A stretch of 64,000 bases of DNA from Cytobacillus oceanisediminis 2691 (GCF_000294775.2 NZ_CP015506.1:4315501-4379500); one strand, 5' to 3'. Shown: positions 52,021 to 61,578, numbered from the stretch's first letter. The notes: generated from the letters alone by a model not told the origin. Made by a program: numbers and translations.

Positions 52021-52335
52021 TTACGCATGTTTTGAAAGTAATTCAGCGAGAGCCTCTTTCGGCTGGAAACCAACCACTTTATCTACAACTTCACCGTCTT
52101 TTAGAACGATTAATGTCGGAATGCTCATTACGCCAAACTTTCCAGCAGTTTCCTGGTTTTCGTCAACATCGATTTTTACAATTTTTACTTTATCGCCCAT
52201 TTCAGAATCAAGCTCTTCTAAAACAGGAGCGATCATTTTACAAGGGCCGCACCAAGGAGCCCAGAAATCTGCCAATACTAATCCCGAACCAGTCTCAGCA
52301 GTGAAGTTTTGGTCAGTTGCATGTGAAATAGCCAT
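52021..52335 (-). CDS. trxA: thioredoxin
   Basis: Cytoplasmic disulfide reductase of 104 residues (B. subtilis 104). The active site WCGPCK has C29 and C32; the cis-proline segment is [14 protein letters not shown] (about 70-83). The ATG follows AGGAGG. A TATACT about 45 bases upstream may be the -10, with no clear -35, which is common for promoters needing an activator (Spx in B. subtilis). Confidence 0.98.
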   Translation of the reverse strand: MAISHATDQNFTAETGSGLVLADFWAPWCGPCKMIAPVLEELDSEMGDKVKIVKIDVDENQETAGKFGVMSIPTLIVLKDGEVVDKVVGFQPKEALAELLSKHA

Positions 52336-52477
52336 TTGATATGCCTCCTAAAATTTAACTCAAATACTAACGAAAGTATACCATCGTTTATTATATGTTG
52401 CGAACAATCTGCTCGATCGTAATTTACCCTATTTGGAACAGATTATTCTCTTTCTTTCCCTATTGGCACTATGTATA

Positions 52478-52501
52478 ATGGGCGGCCATCAGCCGCCCAT
52501 T
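52478..52501 (-). terminator. terminator after etfA
   Basis: ATGGGCGGC and GCCGCCCAT form a perfect 9-bp GC-rich stem, 13 bases after the etfA stop; the following T-tract is weak. Confidence 0.6.
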
Positions 52502-52513
52502 CGATATACTATC

Positions 52514-53491
52514 TTATGCATTTACTTTAAGCTTTTTGAATTCTTCAGTTAACAGTGGAACAACCTCAAACAGATCTCCAACAATACCATAATCAGCTAC
52601 TTTAAAGATATTGGCTTCCGGATCTTTGTTAATGGCTACGATTACTTTTGAGTTGGACATCCCAGCTAAATGCTGAATAGCACCGGAGATGCCGCAAGCA
52701 ATATATAGATCTGGTGTTACAACCTTACCGGTTTGGCCAATTTGCAGCGAGTAGTCACAATAATCAGCATCACAAGCTCCGCGTGATGCACCCACTGCTC
52801 CATTTAGAACCGAAGCAAGTTCTTTTAATGGCTCAAAGCCTTCCTCGCTCTTAACGCCGCGGCCGCCGGCAATGATAACCTTAGCTTCGGATAAATCAAC
52901 GCCTTCACTTGCTTTGCGGACAACTTCCTTAATGATCGTGCGAAGATCTTTGATTTCTGCTGCAACAGAAGCAATATCTCCTGATCTTGATTCATCTTTC
53001 TCCAATGGAGCTATGTTGTTTGGACGAATTGTTGCAAAGAGGAGGCCATCTGTAACAATTTTCTTTTCAAAAGCTTTACCTGAATAAATCGGGCGTGTGA
53101 ACACCAGGTTGCCGCCTGCCTCTTCAAGGCTCGTTACGTCAGAGATTAAACCTGACTCCAGCTTGGCAGCAATTTTAGGAGCGAGATCTTTCCCTAATGC
53201 TGTATGTCCAAAAATCAGGCCTTCCGGACTTTCGGAATCAATCACAGCCATTAAAGCCTGTGAAAAGCCGTCAGGAGTATACTGCTTCAGCTTTTCATCT
53301 TCAACAGTTACAACACGGTCAGCACCATAGTGAATCATTTCATTAGCTAAAGCGCTTACAGAATCACCAATTAAAACACCTACAACCTCTCCGCCTTCTG
53401 ACGCAGTCTTACCAGCTGCAACAGCTTCGAAGGATACATTACGCAATGAACCGTCACGGACTTCACCTAACACTAATACTTTTCTAGCCAT
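52514..53491 (-). CDS. etfA: electron transfer flavoprotein, alpha subunit
   Basis: FAD-carrying subunit of ETF, which takes electrons from acyl-CoA dehydrogenases; 325 residues. The C-terminal FAD-binding half has VIIAGGRGVKSEEGFE (about 206-221), GASRGACDADYC (about 241-252), QIGQTGKVVTPDLYIACGIS (about 258-277) and AINKDPEANIFKVADYGI near the end. It lies about 40 bases after etfB. Confidence 0.97.
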   Translation of the reverse strand: MARKVLVLGEVRDGSLRNVSFEAVAAGKTASEGGEVVGVLIGDSVSALANEMIHYGADRVVTVEDEKLKQYTPDGFSQALMAVIDSESPEGLIFGHTALGKDLAPKIAAKLESGLISDVTSLEEAGGNLVFTRPIYSGKAFEKKIVTDGLLFATIRPNNIAPLEKDESRSGDIASVAAEIKDLRTIIKEVVRKASEGVDLSEAKVIIAGGRGVKSEEGFEPLKELASVLNGAVGASRGACDADYCDYSLQIGQTGKVVTPDLYIACGISGAIQHLAGMSNSKVIVAINKDPEANIFKVADYGIVGDLFEVVPLLTEEFKKLKVNA

Positions 53492-53531
53492 ATGTTTTAC
53501 CCCCTGCGTTATTATTATCAGTTATTGATGA

Positions 53532-54305
53532 TCAGACAACTTTGGCTTCAGTATGAAGAAGTTTCACAAGTTCCTTAACTTGATCTTCCAGCTCACCTTC
53601 AAGAACTTTTCCTGCTTCCTTCTTAGGAGGCAAATAGATTTCAATTGTTTTTGTTTTGGCTTCAACATCGTCCTCATCAAGATCAAGATCATCAAGCTCA
53701 AGCTCATCAAGTGGCTTCTTTTTTGCCTTCATAATTCCCGGCAAAGATGGATAGCGCGGCTCATTTAACCCCTGCTGAGCTGTGACCAATAATGGAAGTG
53801 ATGTCTCAATTACTTCTGAATCCCCTTCAACATCGCGCACTACTGTCGCAGAGCTGCCATTGATATCAAGCTTTGTAATAGTTGTTACATAAGAAATGCC
53901 CAAAATTTCTGCTACACGAGGTCCAACCTGTCCCGAACCCCCATCAATTGCTACATTTCCTGCAATGATTAAGTCAGCATCTTTGTCTTTCAAGTATTCG
54001 GATAAGATTTTTGCAGTCGTGTATTGATCTCCACCTTCAAGATCATCTTCTGTATTTATTAATACAGCTTTATCGGCACCCATCGCAAGAGCGGTACGGA
54101 GCTGCTTTTCAGCTTCTTCTGTTCCTACGGAAACAACCGTCACTTCTCCGCCATTCGCATCCCGAACCTGGATTGCTTCTTCAATTGCATATTCATCATA
54201 TGGATTAATGATAAATTCAGCGCCATCTTCATTGATTTTGCCGCCGGAGATGGTAATTTTTTCCTCGGTATCAAATGTTCTCTTCATTAATACGTAGATG
54301 TTCAT
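53532..54305 (-). CDS. etfB: electron transfer flavoprotein, beta subunit
   Basis: ETF beta subunit of 257 residues. NPYDEYAIEEAIQVRD (about 34-49), ALAMGADKAVLI and DLIIAGNVAIDGGSGQVGP (about 114-132) are typical, with the dehydrogenase-recognition region around VTAQQGLNEPRYPSLPGIMK. A separate promoter and a palindromic operator precede it, so etfBA can be expressed apart from fadB. Confidence 0.97.
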   Translation of the reverse strand: MNIYVLMKRTFDTEEKITISGGKINEDGAEFIINPYDEYAIEEAIQVRDANGGEVTVVSVGTEEAEKQLRTALAMGADKAVLINTEDDLEGGDQYTTAKILSEYLKDKDADLIIAGNVAIDGGSGQVGPRVAEILGISYVTTITKLDINGSSATVVRDVEGDSEVIETSLPLLVTAQQGLNEPRYPSLPGIMKAKKKPLDELELDDLDLDEDDVEAKTKTIEIYLPPKKEAGKVLEGELEDQVKELVKLLHTEAKVV

Positions 54306-54438
54306 GATTTCCCTCCTAGTAATTAAGCATTGTCATAAAACAAAGCCATTAATTAAAACATTTCTTCACTTCGAAAGATTGAAAATATTTAACGCATACA
54401 GAAAGGCTTATCTGCTTGGAACTGCCCGCTTTTAGAAT

Positions 54439-54456
54439 TGAGCGGGCGCTCGCTCA
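54439..54456. promoter_or_regulatory. palindromic operator before etfB
   Basis: TGAGCGGGCGCTCGCTCA on the plus strand pairs at 8 of 9 positions of the dyad. It begins about two bases after the predicted start, just downstream of a TATATT -10 (54465-54470). It shares 13 of 18 bases with the site before ysmA, so the same TetR-type regulator may bind both. Confidence 0.5.
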
Positions 54457-54568
54457 CAGACCATAATATAACCATTGAATCTTCTGAAGATTAGATCATC
54501 CGCATACAAGTCTATTATAATAGATTATGAGGATGAATGTAATCTTTCAGCACAAATCTTTTAAAACA

Positions 54569-55342
54569 CTATTTTCCGGTAAAGCTTGGTTCACGCTTTT
54601 CAATAAACGCAGATATGCCTTCCTTGCCATCTTCAGAAACAAATACCTCCCCAAACAATTCTGCTTCTTTTTTAACACCTTCGTAGAATTGCCCCGTCTT
54701 TCCGTAGTTTAAGAGCTCAATGGCCGCCTTGATCGAACCAGGGCTCTTCTTGGCAATTTTCTTCGCCATACTATAAGCATTGTCCAACAGCTGCTCCTCA
54801 GGATAGGCATGGTTAGCCAGACCATATTGCACTGCCTCAAGCCCGGTAATTGGGTCACTAGTGAAAAGCATTTCTGCTGCACGCGCTGCACCTACATATC
54901 GGGGAAGCCTCTGAGTTCCGGCAAAACCAGGAATTAATCCAAGCTGAAGCTCTGGAAGACCCAGCTTTGCGTTTTCAGCTACGAGACGGAAATGACAGCC
55001 CATGGCAAGCTCCAAACCGCCGCCCAATGCCGCTCCATGAATCGCTGCAATAATTGGCTTAGGGAATTTTTCCATTCTCTCAAAGAGATCCTGTCCATAA
55101 GTCGCCAAGCTTGAAAAATCTTCACCGCTTTCAATGGTTGTAAATTCTTTAATATCAGCGCCTGCTGAGAAGAATCTGCCCTCCCCATGAATAAGGATTA
55201 CCCTAATTTCCTCATTATTTTCAACTTCATCCAGGACAGCTGAAAGCTCTTTCAATAGACCTGATGAAAGAGCATTCGCAGGCGGACGTTCAATAGTAAT
55301 CGTCGCCACAAAGTCCTGATGGGACCATTTTAGATATTCCAT
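54569..55342 (-). CDS. fadB: enoyl-CoA hydratase
   Basis: Crotonase-family hydratase of the beta-oxidation spiral; 257 residues (B. subtilis FadB 258). The ATG at 55342 follows GGAGGG; a start at 55372 lacks a site. The oxyanion pockets are FFSAGADIKEF (about 59-69) and GAALGGGLELAMGCHFRL (about 100-117), and catalytic glutamates fall in ELAMGC and LPELQLGLIPGFAGTQRLPR. It lies directly downstream of fadR. Confidence 0.95.
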   Translation of the reverse strand: MEYLKWSHQDFVATITIERPPANALSSGLLKELSAVLDEVENNEEIRVILIHGEGRFFSAGADIKEFTTIESGEDFSSLATYGQDLFERMEKFPKPIIAAIHGAALGGGLELAMGCHFRLVAENAKLGLPELQLGLIPGFAGTQRLPRYVGAARAAEMLFTSDPITGLEAVQYGLANHAYPEEQLLDNAYSMAKKIAKKSPGSIKAAIELLNYGKTGQFYEGVKKEAELFGEVFVSEDGKEGISAFIEKREPSFTGK

Positions 55343-55382
55343 CTTATCCCTCCTGACTATATTATAGAGCACTTTATCTGCC

Positions 55383-55967
55383 TCAAAGTTTTCCGCACCC
55401 GCCGATCAAAAGTTTATGAACAGGCTCTGCCAATGCAGTAAGATCATATTTTTGCTCATTCATTACCCATGTGGTCACTGTTTCATCCATGGTGCCAAAA
55501 ATCATCTGGCGCGCCAGCCTAATGTCCAGATCAGCTGGAAACTCACCGCTCTCCCTGCCATCAGCAAGAATCCTTTCCACTAAAGCAAGGTATCCTTTGA
55601 GCACCTCATTAATTTTATGGCGAAGGTCTTTATTGGACTGCCTCAATTCGAGCTGGGTTACAATTGCCAGGTGCCTGTCTTCCGAGAGCATTCTAAAGTG
55701 TGATTCTACCATCATTAATAGTTTCTCTGCAGCTTTTTCTTTTCCTGCAATTTTTTCTTCAATTTTCTCAACAAAGTAGCCCATTTTATCCTGAAAGAGG
55801 GATATTAATATATCTTCTTTGTTTTTGAAATATAAGTATATGGTGCCATCAGCGACACCAGCCTGTTTGGCAATTTTTGATACCTGGGCCTGGTGATATC
55901 CATTTTCAGCGATCACGACTACAGCCGCATCAATAATTTGCCGGTATTTAGGCTTTGTTTTTTTCAA
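55383..55967 (-). CDS. fadR: FadR, TetR-family repressor of fatty-acid degradation
   Basis: Repressor released by long-chain acyl-CoA; 194 residues, the same as B. subtilis FadR, from a TTG at 55967 with GGAGGG 6 nt upstream (an ATG at 56000 is a poorer start). The helix-turn-helix is VSKIAKQAGVADGTIYLYFKNKEDI (about 30-54). The ligand domain contains QLELRQSNKDLRHKINEVL, nearly identical to the B. subtilis protein as I remember it. A perfect FadR operator sits at its own promoter. Confidence 0.96.
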   Translation of the reverse strand: MKKTKPKYRQIIDAAVVVIAENGYHQAQVSKIAKQAGVADGTIYLYFKNKEDILISLFQDKMGYFVEKIEEKIAGKEKAAEKLLMMVESHFRMLSEDRHLAIVTQLELRQSNKDLRHKINEVLKGYLALVERILADGRESGEFPADLDIRLARQMIFGTMDETVTTWVMNEQKYDLTALAEPVHKLLIGGCGKL

Positions 55968-56099
55968 TAGGTTCCCTCCTTTCAGAATAAACAGGTGCAT
56001 AGATTTTTAAGGAGCAGCAGGGCTGGAGTAATTCCATACCTGCTGCCGGGATTGGCCAATCAGCTTCGTTTATTTTTGAATTTAAAAAATGATCTAAAA

Positions 56100-56117
56100 T
56101 GAATGAATCATCATTCA
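56100..56117. promoter_or_regulatory. FadR operator at the fadR-fadB promoter
   Basis: TGAATGAATCATCATTCA has perfect 7-bp inverted arms (TGAATGA and TCATTCA) and matches the FadR site at all arm positions. It covers about +1 to +18 of the predicted transcript. A further TGAAT-type half site (CGAATGAATT on the minus strand) lies in the promoter spacer. Confidence 0.85.
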
Positions 56118-56124
56118 TATTTTT

Positions 56125-56153
56125 ATAATAGTAGGACAATTCATTCGTGTCAA
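56125..56153 (-). promoter_or_regulatory. sigma-A promoter of fadR
   Basis: TTGACA (56148-56153) and TATTAT (56125-56130) with a 17-bp spacer. Confidence 0.8.
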
Positions 56154-56219
56154 GAAATTATCCCTAGAAATATATTTTATTATTACATTTCTTTTATGTC
56201 TGGACAAGCTTAATGGCGC

Positions 56220-56254
56220 AAAAATAAAGAGCCGATCGAAAATCGGTCTCTGAA
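56220..56254 (-). terminator. terminator of lcfA
   Basis: GAGACCGAT and ATCGGCTC-type arms followed by TTTATTTTT, overlapping the lcfA stop. It separates lcfA from fadR transcription. Confidence 0.8.
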
Positions 56255-56255
56255 G

Positions 56256-57959
56256 TTAAGCCCGCTTTTCCTCTTCTTCTTTAAATTTCTTTTTTTCTTC
56301 ATCTACTAATGCCCTTCTCAGTATTTTTCCAACAGCTGTCTTAGGAAGCTCCTTGCGGAATTCATATTGCCTTGGAACCTTATATGCTGCAAGATGCTTT
56401 CTTGCAAACTCATTCAGCTCTTCTTCCGTTGCTTCTTTGCCCTCTTTCAGCACAATATATGCTTTTACTGTTTCTCCGCGATATGGGTCAGGTATACCTG
56501 CAGCAATCACTTCCTGCACGGCTGGATGCTCGTATAGCACTTCCTCTATTTCACGGGGATAAATATTGAATCCCCCTGCAATAATCATATCTTTCTTCCG
56601 GTCCACTACATAGAAGTATCCATTCTCATCCATATAGCCCAGGTCACCTGTAAGCAGCCAGCCATCTCTTAAAGTCTGTGCTGTTTCTTCCGGGCGGTTC
56701 CAATAGCCTTTCATTACCTGAGGACCTTTAACTGCAATTTCGCCCACTTCTCCTGCCGGAAGCGCTTCTCCCGTTTCCAGTGAAAAAATCGCTGCATCTG
56801 TATCAGGCCAAGGGACACCTATACTGCCTTTGACACGGGGGCGATCCCATAAGAAATTAGCATGTGTAACAGGTGAAGATTCCGTCAAACCATAGCCCTC
56901 TACAAGCTTTCCTCCTGTTATTTCTTCAAATTTCTGCTGGACTTCAACGGGCAGGGCAGCAGATCCGCTGATGCAAGAGTCTATGGAAGATAAATCATAT
57001 TTTTTTATATCCGGATGGTTCAATAACCCAATGTAAATCGTTGGGGCACCAGGGAATAAGGTCGGCCTCTCTTTATGAATAGTTTTCAGGGTCGTTTCCG
57101 GATCAAATTTCGGAAGGAGGACCATTTTTTGAGCATCCATAACAGATAAGATCATAACGGTTGTCATTCCATACACGTGAAAGAACGGAAGTATGCCCAG
57201 CACTGTTTCCTCACCGCGTCTGCACTTATAGAGCCAGGCTTTACACATGGCTGTATTGGATACCAGATTGCTGTGCGTAAGCATGACACCCTTTGGAAAA
57301 CCGGTTGTGCCGCCTGTATATTGCAGTAATGCCAAGTCTTCTTCAAAATCGAAGTCATGGATTTTCATCGGTTCAGCCGGCCTCTTTAAAATCTCCGTCA
57401 GCAAATGGTTATGCCCTTCATGTTTTACATTTACGACAATGCCATACTGTTTTTTCTGGATAAAAGGATATATTAGATTTTTAGGGAATGGAAGAGCATC
57501 TTTGACAGCGGTTACAACTATATGCTTCAATTCTGTCTGCGGCACCACTTTGCTCACTTTCGGAAATAAGATATCCATTGTAATAATTGCTTTTGCTCCT
57601 GAATCTTTCATTTGGTATTCCAATTCCCGTTCCATATACAGCGGATTTGTCTGGACAACAACCCCGCCAGCCATCAGAATTCCATAATAGCTGATAACGG
57701 ACTGAGGAGTATTCGGAAGCATAATCGCGACGCGGTCTCCCTTTTCAATTCCAAGTTTCTGTAAATAGGCGGCAAGCTTCAGGGAAGATTCATATATATA
57801 TTTATATGTGAATTCCTTTCCCATAAAGTGGATGGCTATTTTCTCCGGAAATTCTTCTGCAGCATTCTTTAAATAATCTTGTACCGGCTGTTTGGGATAT
57901 GACAAGGTTGAGGGGATTTCTGCCGGATATTGCTTAAGCCATGGTTTTGCTTCTGCCAT
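56256..57959 (-). CDS. lcfA: long-chain fatty acid-CoA ligase
   Basis: Activates fatty acids to acyl-CoA with ATP; 567 residues from the ATG at 57959, where GGAGGG lies upstream. The AMP-binding signature is LLQYTGGTTGFPKGVMLTHSN (split at about 210-230), with EGYGLTESSPVTHANF (about 352-367) and GWLLTGDLGYMDENGYFYVVDRKKDMII (about 431-458). The C-terminal catalytic lysine is in LPKTAVGKILRRAL. It is the first gene of the fatty-acid degradation cluster and has its own long leader. Confidence 0.96.
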   Translation of the reverse strand: MAEAKPWLKQYPAEIPSTLSYPKQPVQDYLKNAAEEFPEKIAIHFMGKEFTYKYIYESSLKLAAYLQKLGIEKGDRVAIMLPNTPQSVISYYGILMAGGVVVQTNPLYMERELEYQMKDSGAKAIITMDILFPKVSKVVPQTELKHIVVTAVKDALPFPKNLIYPFIQKKQYGIVVNVKHEGHNHLLTEILKRPAEPMKIHDFDFEEDLALLQYTGGTTGFPKGVMLTHSNLVSNTAMCKAWLYKCRRGEETVLGILPFFHVYGMTTVMILSVMDAQKMVLLPKFDPETTLKTIHKERPTLFPGAPTIYIGLLNHPDIKKYDLSSIDSCISGSAALPVEVQQKFEEITGGKLVEGYGLTESSPVTHANFLWDRPRVKGSIGVPWPDTDAAIFSLETGEALPAGEVGEIAVKGPQVMKGYWNRPEETAQTLRDGWLLTGDLGYMDENGYFYVVDRKKDMIIAGGFNIYPREIEEVLYEHPAVQEVIAAGIPDPYRGETVKAYIVLKEGKEATEEELNEFARKHLAAYKVPRQYEFRKELPKTAVGKILRRALVDEEKKKFKEEEEKRA

Positions 57960-57988
57960 TTTGTCCCTCCTTTGCTTCATGCCCATCA

Positions 57989-58360
57989 GAAAAGCGCAAG
58001 CGCCTTACCCACCCCCGACAAGCACAAGACGAGCCTCACGGAAAGGCGTTCTTTGCCTTTTGGGAGGATTGCCCGAAATGTGAAGGCGACTGCCCAGGGA
58101 CGACAGGCATAAGACAGTTCCTGTAAGAAGGCGTTTTTCCTTCTGAAAGGAAACGGCTTATGACCCCGAGTCCCTATGAGCCGCAACTAGACAAACCGAA
58201 ATGTGGAGGCGACTGCTCAGGGACGACAAGCATAAGACGAGCCCTGCAAGAAGGTGTTCTTTCCTTCTGGAAGGGATTGGCTTATGTCTCGAGTCCCTAG
58301 AAGCCGAAACAAGACAAGCTTGTGACCTCGAGGGGGTAGGCTACTTGCGCTAGACAGTTA
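57989..58360 (+). repeat. family B composite repeat, copy B3
   Basis: About 370 bp with the same order of modules as B2: AAGCACAAGACGAG, then GGCATAAGAC with GGAAACGGCTTATGACCCCGAG, then AAGCATAAGACGAGCCCTGC, ending GTGACCTCGAGGGGGTAGG. Ends GAAAAGCGCAAGCGCC and TTGCGCTAGACAGTT are roughly inverted. It lies in the predicted lcfA leader. Confidence 0.8.
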
Positions 58361-58420
58361 TTGAAGTTCAAAGTTTCACTTGCTAAACTTTTAGAAAAGC
58401 GATGGACACCTTCTGAACTT

Positions 58421-58434
58421 TTAGAACATTCTAA
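58421..58434. promoter_or_regulatory. palindrome after the lcfA promoter
   Basis: TTAGAACATTCTAA is a 6-2-6 inverted repeat, about +6 to +19 from the predicted start. It does not resemble the FadR site. AACTTTTAGAA occurs here and again about 32 bases downstream. Confidence 0.4.
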
Positions 58435-58446
58435 CTGTTCGACCTT

Positions 58447-58475
58447 ATTATAATATAATGCTGGTTCTATGACAA
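58447..58475 (-). promoter_or_regulatory. sigma-A promoter upstream of lcfA
   Basis: TTGTCA (58470-58475) and TATAAT (58447-58452) with a 17-bp spacer; the start would be near 58440, some 480 bases before lcfA. Confidence 0.6.
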
Positions 58476-58557
58476 TTAGAATACGACCTTACAATCAGGA
58501 AGATATTTTTTTCAGAGGGCTGTCCAGCCTATCGGGGATATTCTTTTTAATGGACAT

Positions 58558-58590
58558 AAAAAAAATCGCCATATATAATAGCGATTTTCC
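58558..58590 (-). terminator. terminator after yshE and the 27-codon frame
   Basis: AAAATCGC and GCGATTTT arms with an 11-nt loop, followed by TTTTTTATG on the minus strand. Confidence 0.75.
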
Positions 58591-58613
58591 CATATCCTTA
58601 TTTCACAAAAATA

Positions 58614-58697
58614 TTATGTTATGAAAAATATATAAATGGCCCCTATAAGAAGAAACACTCCGCTAAGAACCAGCAGAACCTTTGCTAACTTTTCCAA
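58614..58697 (-). CDS. predicted 27-aa membrane peptide
   Basis: A TTG at 58697 opens a 27-codon frame ending in TAA at 58614. AAGGAGAG lies 8 nt upstream and overlaps the region just after the yshE stop, so translation would be coupled to yshE. The peptide begins MEKLAKVLLVL and is almost wholly hydrophobic from residue 7 to 26, with a single lysine-bearing amphipathic start: a one-segment membrane peptide. A terminator follows. I do not recognise it; the excellent ribosome binding site is the main evidence. Confidence 0.5.
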   Translation of the reverse strand: MEKLAKVLLVLSGVFLLIGAIYIFFIT

Positions 58698-58711
58698 TGT
58701 TAATTCTCTCC

Positions 58712-59119
58712 TTATGATAAACCTGCACCAATGACATAAGACAATCCGATTGACAGCACCATGGAAATAAAACCGACTGCTTTGTTATTATTTTCAATTT
58801 CTTCGTCAATTCTAAACTTAGGTGTTAAAAATTCAAAAATGAAATAGCCGATCAACAAAAGAAAAAATCCAAAAATTCCCCAGGTAATCATTGTCAGCAA
58901 GGTATCATTATGCATGATGGAATGTCTGAAGATATTGGCAATCCCAAAAATTTTTCCGCCGGTCGCCATCGCTACAGCGACATTTCCATTTTTGATTTCT
59001 TCCCAATTGCGATACTTGGTAACTAATTCAAAAACAGCTAAAAAAACAATCATACATAAAATGACTACACTATAATAAGCAGCTGTCTGAATAAATTCAT
59101 TTTCCCAAAATTCTTTCAT
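58712..59119 (-). CDS. yshE: DUF350 membrane protein YshE
   Basis: Encodes 135 residues with four hydrophobic segments (about 10-32, 50-62, 72-96 and 112-134), a DUF350-type membrane protein. The ATG at 59119 has GGGGAG 7 nt upstream; the ATG at 59125 is too close to that site. KNGNVAVAMATGGKIFGIANIFRHSI (about residues 42-67) is the typical DUF350 helix pair. It lies between mutS2 and lcfA as in B. subtilis. Function is unknown. Confidence 0.85.
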   Translation of the reverse strand: MKEFWENEFIQTAAYYSVVILCMIVFLAVFELVTKYRNWEEIKNGNVAVAMATGGKIFGIANIFRHSIMHNDTLLTMITWGIFGFFLLLIGYFIFEFLTPKFRIDEEIENNNKAVGFISMVLSIGLSYVIGAGLS

Positions 59120-59191
59120 TTCCATTCTCCCCGCTGGAATTTAAGTACCCTCCCCCCTAATAAAAAACAAAAGGAGAGCGGGTGGCAAAGC

Positions 59192-61549
59192 TTATTTAAA
59201 TTCAACGACTGTAACCCCTGTGCCGCCTTCTCCTGCTTCACCAAATCGAATTTTTTTAACTGACCTGTGATTTTTCAGATATTCCTGAACACCCTGCCTC
59301 AAAGCACCAGTCCCTTTACCATGAATGATGGAGACACGGGGATATCCAGCTAAAAGGGCATCATCTATATATTTCTCCACTCTTAAAAGTGCGTTTTCAT
59401 ATCGTTCGCCCCGTAAATCAAGTTCAAGGCTCACATGAAAATCTTTGCCTTTTACTGTTGCTACTGGTTTTGTTTCAACAGGTTTTGGACTCTTGACATA
59501 TTCTAAATCCCTTTCGGCTACTTTCATTTTTAAGATGCCGATTTGAACCTGCCATTCATTGTCAGACACCTTTTCAAGCAAATGCCCTTTTTGTCCAAAA
59601 CTCAGAACTTTTACCTCATCGCCTGCTTCAAACACATGTTTATTATTCTTTGGCTTTAATTTATTCTTTGCTGAGCTCATCTGCGGTGCAGCTTCGGACA
59701 GGCGTTTCTTTGCTTCTATCAGCTCATGTTCCTTCACTTCAGCATGTTTCTCCATGCGCATTTTTCTTAAATCGCGGATAATTTCTTCTGCTTCTGCCTT
59801 GGCTTTCTCAACGATATCCTCGGCTCTTTCTGCTGCTTTCTCATGCATTGCATCTTTTTCCTCATAAAATTCAGCCATTTGCTTTTGCAGATCTTTATGA
59901 AGTTTTTCTGCACTTTTCAAAAAGTCATTGGCTTCTTCCATGTCAGCCTCTGCTTGTCTGCGGCTTTCTTCAAGGGATGCAATCATATTTTCAACCTGAT
60001 TTGTATCTGCTCCTATATAGGATCTTGCGGTCTCAATCACTTGATCCTTGAGCCCAAGCCGTTTTGATATTTCAAAAGCATTGCTTCGGCCCGGAACCCC
60101 AATCAGCAGCTTATAGGTTGGACTAAGCGTTTCAATATCAAATTCAACACTGGCGTTGATAACTCCTTCTCTATTATAGCCATAGGCTTTCAGTTCAGGA
60201 TAATGAGTTGTGGCGATAACTCTTGCCCCCCGCTTGTATACTTCGTCAAGAATAGAAATCGCCAGGGCAGCACCTTCCTGCGGATCTGTACCTGCACCAA
60301 GCTCATCGAATAATACCAGACTATTGAAATCAACCTGGTCAAGAATATCCACGATATTAACCATATGCGAAGAGAAAGTACTCAAGCTTTGTTCAATTGA
60401 CTGTTCATCCCCGATATCAGCATAAACATTTCCGAAAACAGCCGTTTCAGAACCATCAAGCGCTGGGATCTGCAGACCGGCCTGAGCCATCAATGTACAA
60501 AGCCCTACTGTTTTTAATGTAACTGTTTTACCGCCGGTATTTGGTCCCGTAATGACAATGGTCGAATATTCAGCTCCGAGCTTAATATCATTTGCCACTA
60601 CCTCATCAATAGGAATAAGCGGATGACGGGCTTTGAATAATGAAATTATCCCTTCATTATTAATTTTCGGCTTGGAGGCCTTTATGCGTTTACTGTACCT
60701 GGCTTTAGCAAACATAAAATCGATTTCCCCAAGCACCTCTACAATGGTTTCCAGTTCACTGCTGTTTTCAGCGGCCTGTACTGACAGTGCGATGAGAATC
60801 CGTTCAATCTCCTGCTGTTCTTTTACCCTGATGCCCTGCAATTCATTGTTCAGCTGGACAATGGACGCGGGCTCAATAAATAATGTCTGGCCAGAGGAGC
60901 TTTGGTCATGGATAATACCGCCGTAATGTCCCCGGTACTCCTGCTTTACAGGTATGACAAAACGGTCATTGCGGATTGTAATAATCGCATCAGAAAGCAT
61001 CTTTTGGGCACTGGTGGAGCGAATCATGCTCTCCAGACGCTCTCTTACACGTGATTCTTTCGTGCGCAGCTGATTTCGAAGAGAACGGAGAGTCTCGCTT
61101 GCACTGTCAAGCACTTCTCCATTGTCGTCAACCGCATTGCGGATAGACGTTTCCAGGTCAGCCAGTACAATAATTTTATCTGTATATCCCAGCAGGATCG
61201 GCAGGCTGCTTTCTTCCTCGGCAAATTCCTCGATGAACCTCTTCATCTGCCTGCTTGCATGAATCGTGCTGGATATCTGGTTAAGTTCCTGGGGACTAAG
61301 CATCCCTCCAATGACCGCTCTCTTCACATGAGGACGAATATCAAAAATGCCTCCAAGCGGTACATTTCCCTTAATTCTAAGTACTGTCACGGCTTCATCT
61401 GTCTCTTCCTGCCTGCGGATAACTTCTTCATAGTCAGTGGAAGGACGAATATTTATGGTCTTTTTTCTTCCCAAGGATGAAGAAACGTGCTCAAGCAGCT
61501 GTTCCTTCACTTTATTGAACTCAAGTATCTTCAAGACTCTTTCTTGCAT
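59192..61549 (-). CDS. mutS2: MutS2, ATPase/endonuclease acting on recombination and stalled ribosomes
   Basis: Encodes 785 residues, the usual length. No MutS mismatch-recognition domain is present at the N-terminus; it starts with the core/lever region. The ATPase has Walker [16 protein letters not shown] (about 330-344) and [18 protein letters not shown] coiled region (about 520-630) leads to the KOW-like part and the C-terminal Smr nuclease ([12 protein letters not shown] at about 711-722, [13 protein letters not shown]). Forms a DNA-repair neighbourhood with polX. Confidence 0.97.
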   Translation of the reverse strand: MQERVLKILEFNKVKEQLLEHVSSSLGRKKTINIRPSTDYEEVIRRQEETDEAVTVLRIKGNVPLGGIFDIRPHVKRAVIGGMLSPQELNQISSTIHASRQMKRFIEEFAEEESSLPILLGYTDKIIVLADLETSIRNAVDDNGEVLDSASETLRSLRNQLRTKESRVRERLESMIRSTSAQKMLSDAIITIRNDRFVIPVKQEYRGHYGGIIHDQSSSGQTLFIEPASIVQLNNELQGIRVKEQQEIERILIALSVQAAENSSELETIVEVLGEIDFMFAKARYSKRIKASKPKINNEGIISLFKARHPLIPIDEVVANDIKLGAEYSTIVITGPNTGGKTVTLKTVGLCTLMAQAGLQIPALDGSETAVFGNVYADIGDEQSIEQSLSTFSSHMVNIVDILDQVDFNSLVLFDELGAGTDPQEGAALAISILDEVYKRGARVIATTHYPELKAYGYNREGVINASVEFDIETLSPTYKLLIGVPGRSNAFEISKRLGLKDQVIETARSYIGADTNQVENMIASLEESRRQAEADMEEANDFLKSAEKLHKDLQKQMAEFYEEKDAMHEKAAERAEDIVEKAKAEAEEIIRDLRKMRMEKHAEVKEHELIEAKKRLSEAAPQMSSAKNKLKPKNNKHVFEAGDEVKVLSFGQKGHLLEKVSDNEWQVQIGILKMKVAERDLEYVKSPKPVETKPVATVKGKDFHVSLELDLRGERYENALLRVEKYIDDALLAGYPRVSIIHGKGTGALRQGVQEYLKNHRSVKKIRFGEAGEGGTGVTVVEFK

Positions 61550-61578
61550 GAGGATTTTCCCCTTTCATGCCCAATTTC

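Noticed and set aside
52380..52420. LexA site upstream of trxA
   Set aside because: CGAACAATCTGCTCG has the wrong spacing and a changed right arm compared with CGAACnnnnGTTCG.
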